Source: an uncultured Flavobacteriales bacterium (GTDB lineage: Bacteria; Bacteroidota; Bacteroidia; Flavobacteriales_D; Sanyastnellaceae). From it: a stretch of DNA of 14,693 nucleotides. The translations under genes were made by a program, and so were the position numbers. This document shows, piece by piece, positions 12,981-14,693 of the stretch (within the stretch, counting starts at the first letter, position 1; each line of letters opens with the position of its first letter). Location: NCBI GenBank assembly GCA_937996585.1, contig CALKUW010000125.1, forward strand, positions 1-14,693, in the 5' to 3' direction. The notes beneath the pieces were generated by a model that worked only from the letters and a program-made list of their open reading frames with translations, was not told where the DNA came from and searched no databases.

Positions 12981-14222
12981 ATGCCTTCCACAGCGCGCAT
13001 CATTCTGACCGGGGTCATCCTTTTGGGCATCCTATTGCTGATCGATTGGGGGGCATGGCGGAACATGCAACGCATGTGGTCGGACCATGCCCGCTTCATC
13101 TGGATCCGCCGAGCGTGGTTCACACTGAGCACCATCCAAATGGTCTGGTTTGTCATCTATGCGGTCCAATGGCCGGCGTGGCGGGAGCACCATCCCGGTT
13201 ATCTGCTCGTCACCCATGCTTTCCTTTTGAGCCTGTTGTTTCCCAAGCTTTGGCTGGTCGGGACGGAAATGGTGGAGGGACTCAGGTATGGCGTCCAATG
13301 GCTGTTCACTTCGAGCGAGGCGCGGGGTGGCATTCCGCGTCGCACATTCCTCACCATGACAGGTCAGGCCACTGCTGGTCTGATCCTCGGCGCGTTCGCC
13401 CATGGGATGACCCGGGGTAGGTATGGCTACCATGTGCGCCGGATGGATGTGCCGATTGCAGGCCTGCCCGAGGCCTTGGACGGGCTGCGCATCGTACAGA
13501 TTTCCGATGCCCACCTCGGCAGTTTCCTCGAAGACTTCGAGCCGGTCAAGCGGGGGTTGGACATGATCAATGCGCTTGAGCCCGACCTCCTTTGTTTCAC
13601 GGGAGATCTCGTCAATGACCACAGCGATGAGGCGGAGCCGTGGATCCCCATTTTCCAAGGGCTGCATGCCAAGCATGGGAAGTTCAGCATTCTGGGCAAC
13701 CACGATTACGCTGACTATGCCCGGCGGACGGACGAGGAGCGCGAGCGCATCCGCCGCCGCATCCGGGAAATTCACGGGGAGATGGGCTTCGATCTGCTCC
13801 TTGATGAGCACAGGGTCATCGAACACAATGGGGAGCCCATGGTGCTGGCGGGTGTCCAGAATTGGGGGCGGGGATTCCGCAGGAGCGGTGACCTCGAGGC
13901 GGCGTTGTCTGGAGCCGATACACAGCGCCCAACGGTGCTGTTGAGCCATGACCCCAGCCATTGGGAAGAGCAGGTGATGGACGGCCGGGCGCCGGTGGAA
14001 TTGACCCTGTCCGGCCACACGCATGGGATGCAGATGGGGTTGGAAATCGAGTCATTGGGCATCAAATGGTCGCCGAGCAGCCTGCGCTACAAGCGGTGGG
14101 GAGGCCTGTACACGGAGTCCGGACAGCACCTGCACGTGAACCGCGGATTCGGGCTGCTCGGGTTGCCCGGTCGCGTGGGCATGCCTCCCGAAATCACCGA
14201 ATTGACACTGCGCAAGGGCTGA
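12981..14222 (+). CDS. Membrane-anchored metallophosphoesterase (YkuE/calcineurin-like) with internal twin-Arg motif
   Basis: A 413-residue protein. The N-terminus has three hydrophobic segments (about 7-23, 46-64 and 73-94). Then comes a basic patch with a twin-arginine-like motif, PRRTFLTM (119-126), leading into a fourth hydrophobic stretch (128-141). The remainder is a two-metal phosphoesterase domain: DAH (176-178), GDLVND (208-213), GNHD (239-242), LSH (321-323) and GHTH (345-348), so all metal ligands are present. In B. subtilis the related YkuE is a Tat-exported phosphodiesterase. Here the catalytic domain is probably tethered to the membrane, most likely on the periplasmic side. The substrate is unknown; lipid-linked or cell-envelope phosphodiesters are possible. 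It is transcribed from its own promoter. Confidence 0.92.
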   Translation: MPSTARIILTGVILLGILLLIDWGAWRNMQRMWSDHARFIWIRRAWFTLSTIQMVWFVIYAVQWPAWREHHPGYLLVTHAFLLSLLFPKLWLVGTEMVEGLRYGVQWLFTSSEARGGIPRRTFLTMTGQATAGLILGAFAHGMTRGRYGYHVRRMDVPIAGLPEALDGLRIVQISDAHLGSFLEDFEPVKRGLDMINALEPDLLCFTGDLVNDHSDEAEPWIPIFQGLHAKHGKFSILGNHDYADYARRTDEERERIRRRIREIHGEMGFDLLLDEHRVIEHNGEPMVLAGVQNWGRGFRRSGDLEAALSGADTQRPTVLLSHDPSHWEEQVMDGRAPVELTLSGHTHGMQMGLEIESLGIKWSPSSLRYKRWGGLYTESGQHLHVNRGFGLLGLPGRVGMPPEITELTLRKG

Positions 14223-14223
14223 T

Positions 14224-14231
14224 TACCTTGC
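14224..14231 (+). promoter_or_regulatory. Weak candidate -7 element TACCTTGC upstream of ettA
   Basis: TACCTTGC begins directly after the phosphoesterase stop and ends 19 nt before the ATG at 14251. It matches TAnnTT but not the final TG of the consensus, so it is weaker than the others. The spacing resembles that of the adhesin and carboxylase genes. Confidence 0.3.
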
Positions 14232-14250
14232 CCATCCCATTTTCCATCAC

Positions 14251-14693
14251 ATGAGCGACGACAAGAAGGTCATATTCTCGATGGTCAAGGTCAACAAGAC
14301 GACCCCGACCGGAAAGCACATCCTCAAGGACATCTACCTGTCCTTCTACTACGGAGCCAAGATTGGCATCATCGGTACCAACGGTTCCGGTAAGTCGACG
14401 GTCATGAAGATCATCGCCGGGCTGGACGAGGCCTATCAGGGTGAAGTGGTCTGGGCCGATGGCTACACGGTGGGCTACCTCCCGCAGGAGCCCACCCTCG
14501 ATGAAAGCAAGACCGTGCGCGAGGTCGTGGAGGAAGGCACCCAGGAGATCGTCGCCGTCCTCAAGGAGTACGAGGAGATCAACAACAAGTTCATGGACGA
14601 GGAGATCCTGAACGACCCGGACAAGATGCAGGCCTTGATGGACCGGCAGGCCACTGTCCAGGACCGCATCGACGCCCTCGACGCGTGGGAACT
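14251..14693 (+). CDS. ettA: Energy-dependent translational throttle protein EttA, N-terminal part (3' truncated)
   Basis: The frame is open to the window edge, giving 147 full codons of a protein usually about 560 residues long. It is an ABC-F ATPase that binds the ribosomal E site and gates the first steps of elongation according to energy state. The fragment contains the first nucleotide-binding domain start (MVKVNKTTPTGKHILKDIYL then SFYYGAKIGIIG), Walker A GTNGSGKS (42-49), the Q-loop region GYLPQEPTLDESKTVREVVE, and the charged helical arm (EEINNKFMDEEILNDPDKMQ then ALMDRQATVQ) characteristic of EttA compared with other ABC-F proteins. The next expected sequence is the remaining arm and the LSGGE signature. 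It lies 28 nt after the phosphoesterase gene, on the same strand. Confidence 0.93.
   Translation, partial: MSDDKKVIFSMVKVNKTTPTGKHILKDIYLSFYYGAKIGIIGTNGSGKSTVMKIIAGLDEAYQGEVVWADGYTVGYLPQEPTLDESKTVREVVEEGTQEIVAVLKEYEEINNKFMDEEILNDPDKMQALMDRQATVQDRIDALDAWE

Noticed and set aside
13032..14024. A 330-codon minus-strand frame over the phosphoesterase gene
   Set aside because: The plus-strand frame has the complete set of metal-binding motifs; the antisense frame shows none of any family.

Overview
The window looks like chromosome from a fairly GC-rich member of the Bacteroidota, probably Flavobacteriales-like. Four things point there: a large secreted protein ending in a gliding-motility/type IX secretion (T9SS) type B C-terminal domain, a sigma factor with a Bacteroidota-style 'TENQYFLNSGQ' linker, an FucP/GlcP-type sugar symporter, and repeated TAnnTTTG-like promoter elements (the Bacteroidota -7 box) in place of E. 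coli-type promoters and Shine-Dalgarno sites. Genus cannot be told. Gene density is high. No gene-free stretch exceeds about 150 bases, and I see no IS element, tRNA, rRNA, CRISPR array or phage gene.

Layout, left to right. 1-295: 3' end of a sigma-70-family sigma factor, followed by a hairpin terminator. 403-3645: a 1080-aa T9SS-exported adhesin-like protein (choice-of-anchor L, Calx-beta-like, six Cys-paired Ig/PKD-like modules, a PKD domain, type B sorting domain). 3725-5044: FucP-family sugar/H+ symporter. 5196-5345: an unrecognised 49-aa Lys-rich small protein, ending in a strong bidirectional terminator (5372-5410) shared with a convergent 89-aa winged-helix-like gene (5428-5697, minus). 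5848-6343 (minus): a hypothetical gene whose reading frame appears broken by one base. It is coupled to aat (6330-7013, minus), an N-end-rule aminoacyl transferase. 7048-8280 (plus): a Nudix hydrolase of the CoA-diphosphatase type and a HEAT-like protein. 8290-9936 (minus): acyl-CoA carboxylase beta subunit, methylcrotonyl-CoA type. 9999-12909 (plus): a tightly overlapping three-gene ABC importer operon (binding lipoprotein, FecCD permease, ATPase) for an iron complex, haem or cobalamin. 12981-14222: membrane-anchored metallophosphoesterase with an internal twin-arginine motif. 14251-end: 5' part of the ABC-F translation factor EttA.

Most units are housekeeping or nutrient-uptake genes with no single shared pathway. 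The clearest systematic signal is regulatory. At least five genes carry a TAnnTTnG-like octamer exactly 4-5 nt before the start codon, which predicts leaderless transcripts. Three others carry one 18-23 nt upstream. The most unusual local findings are the broken frame next to aat, a hairpin that contains both stop codons of the convergent pair at 8280/8290, and palindromes beside the small regulator-like gene and the 49-aa gene.
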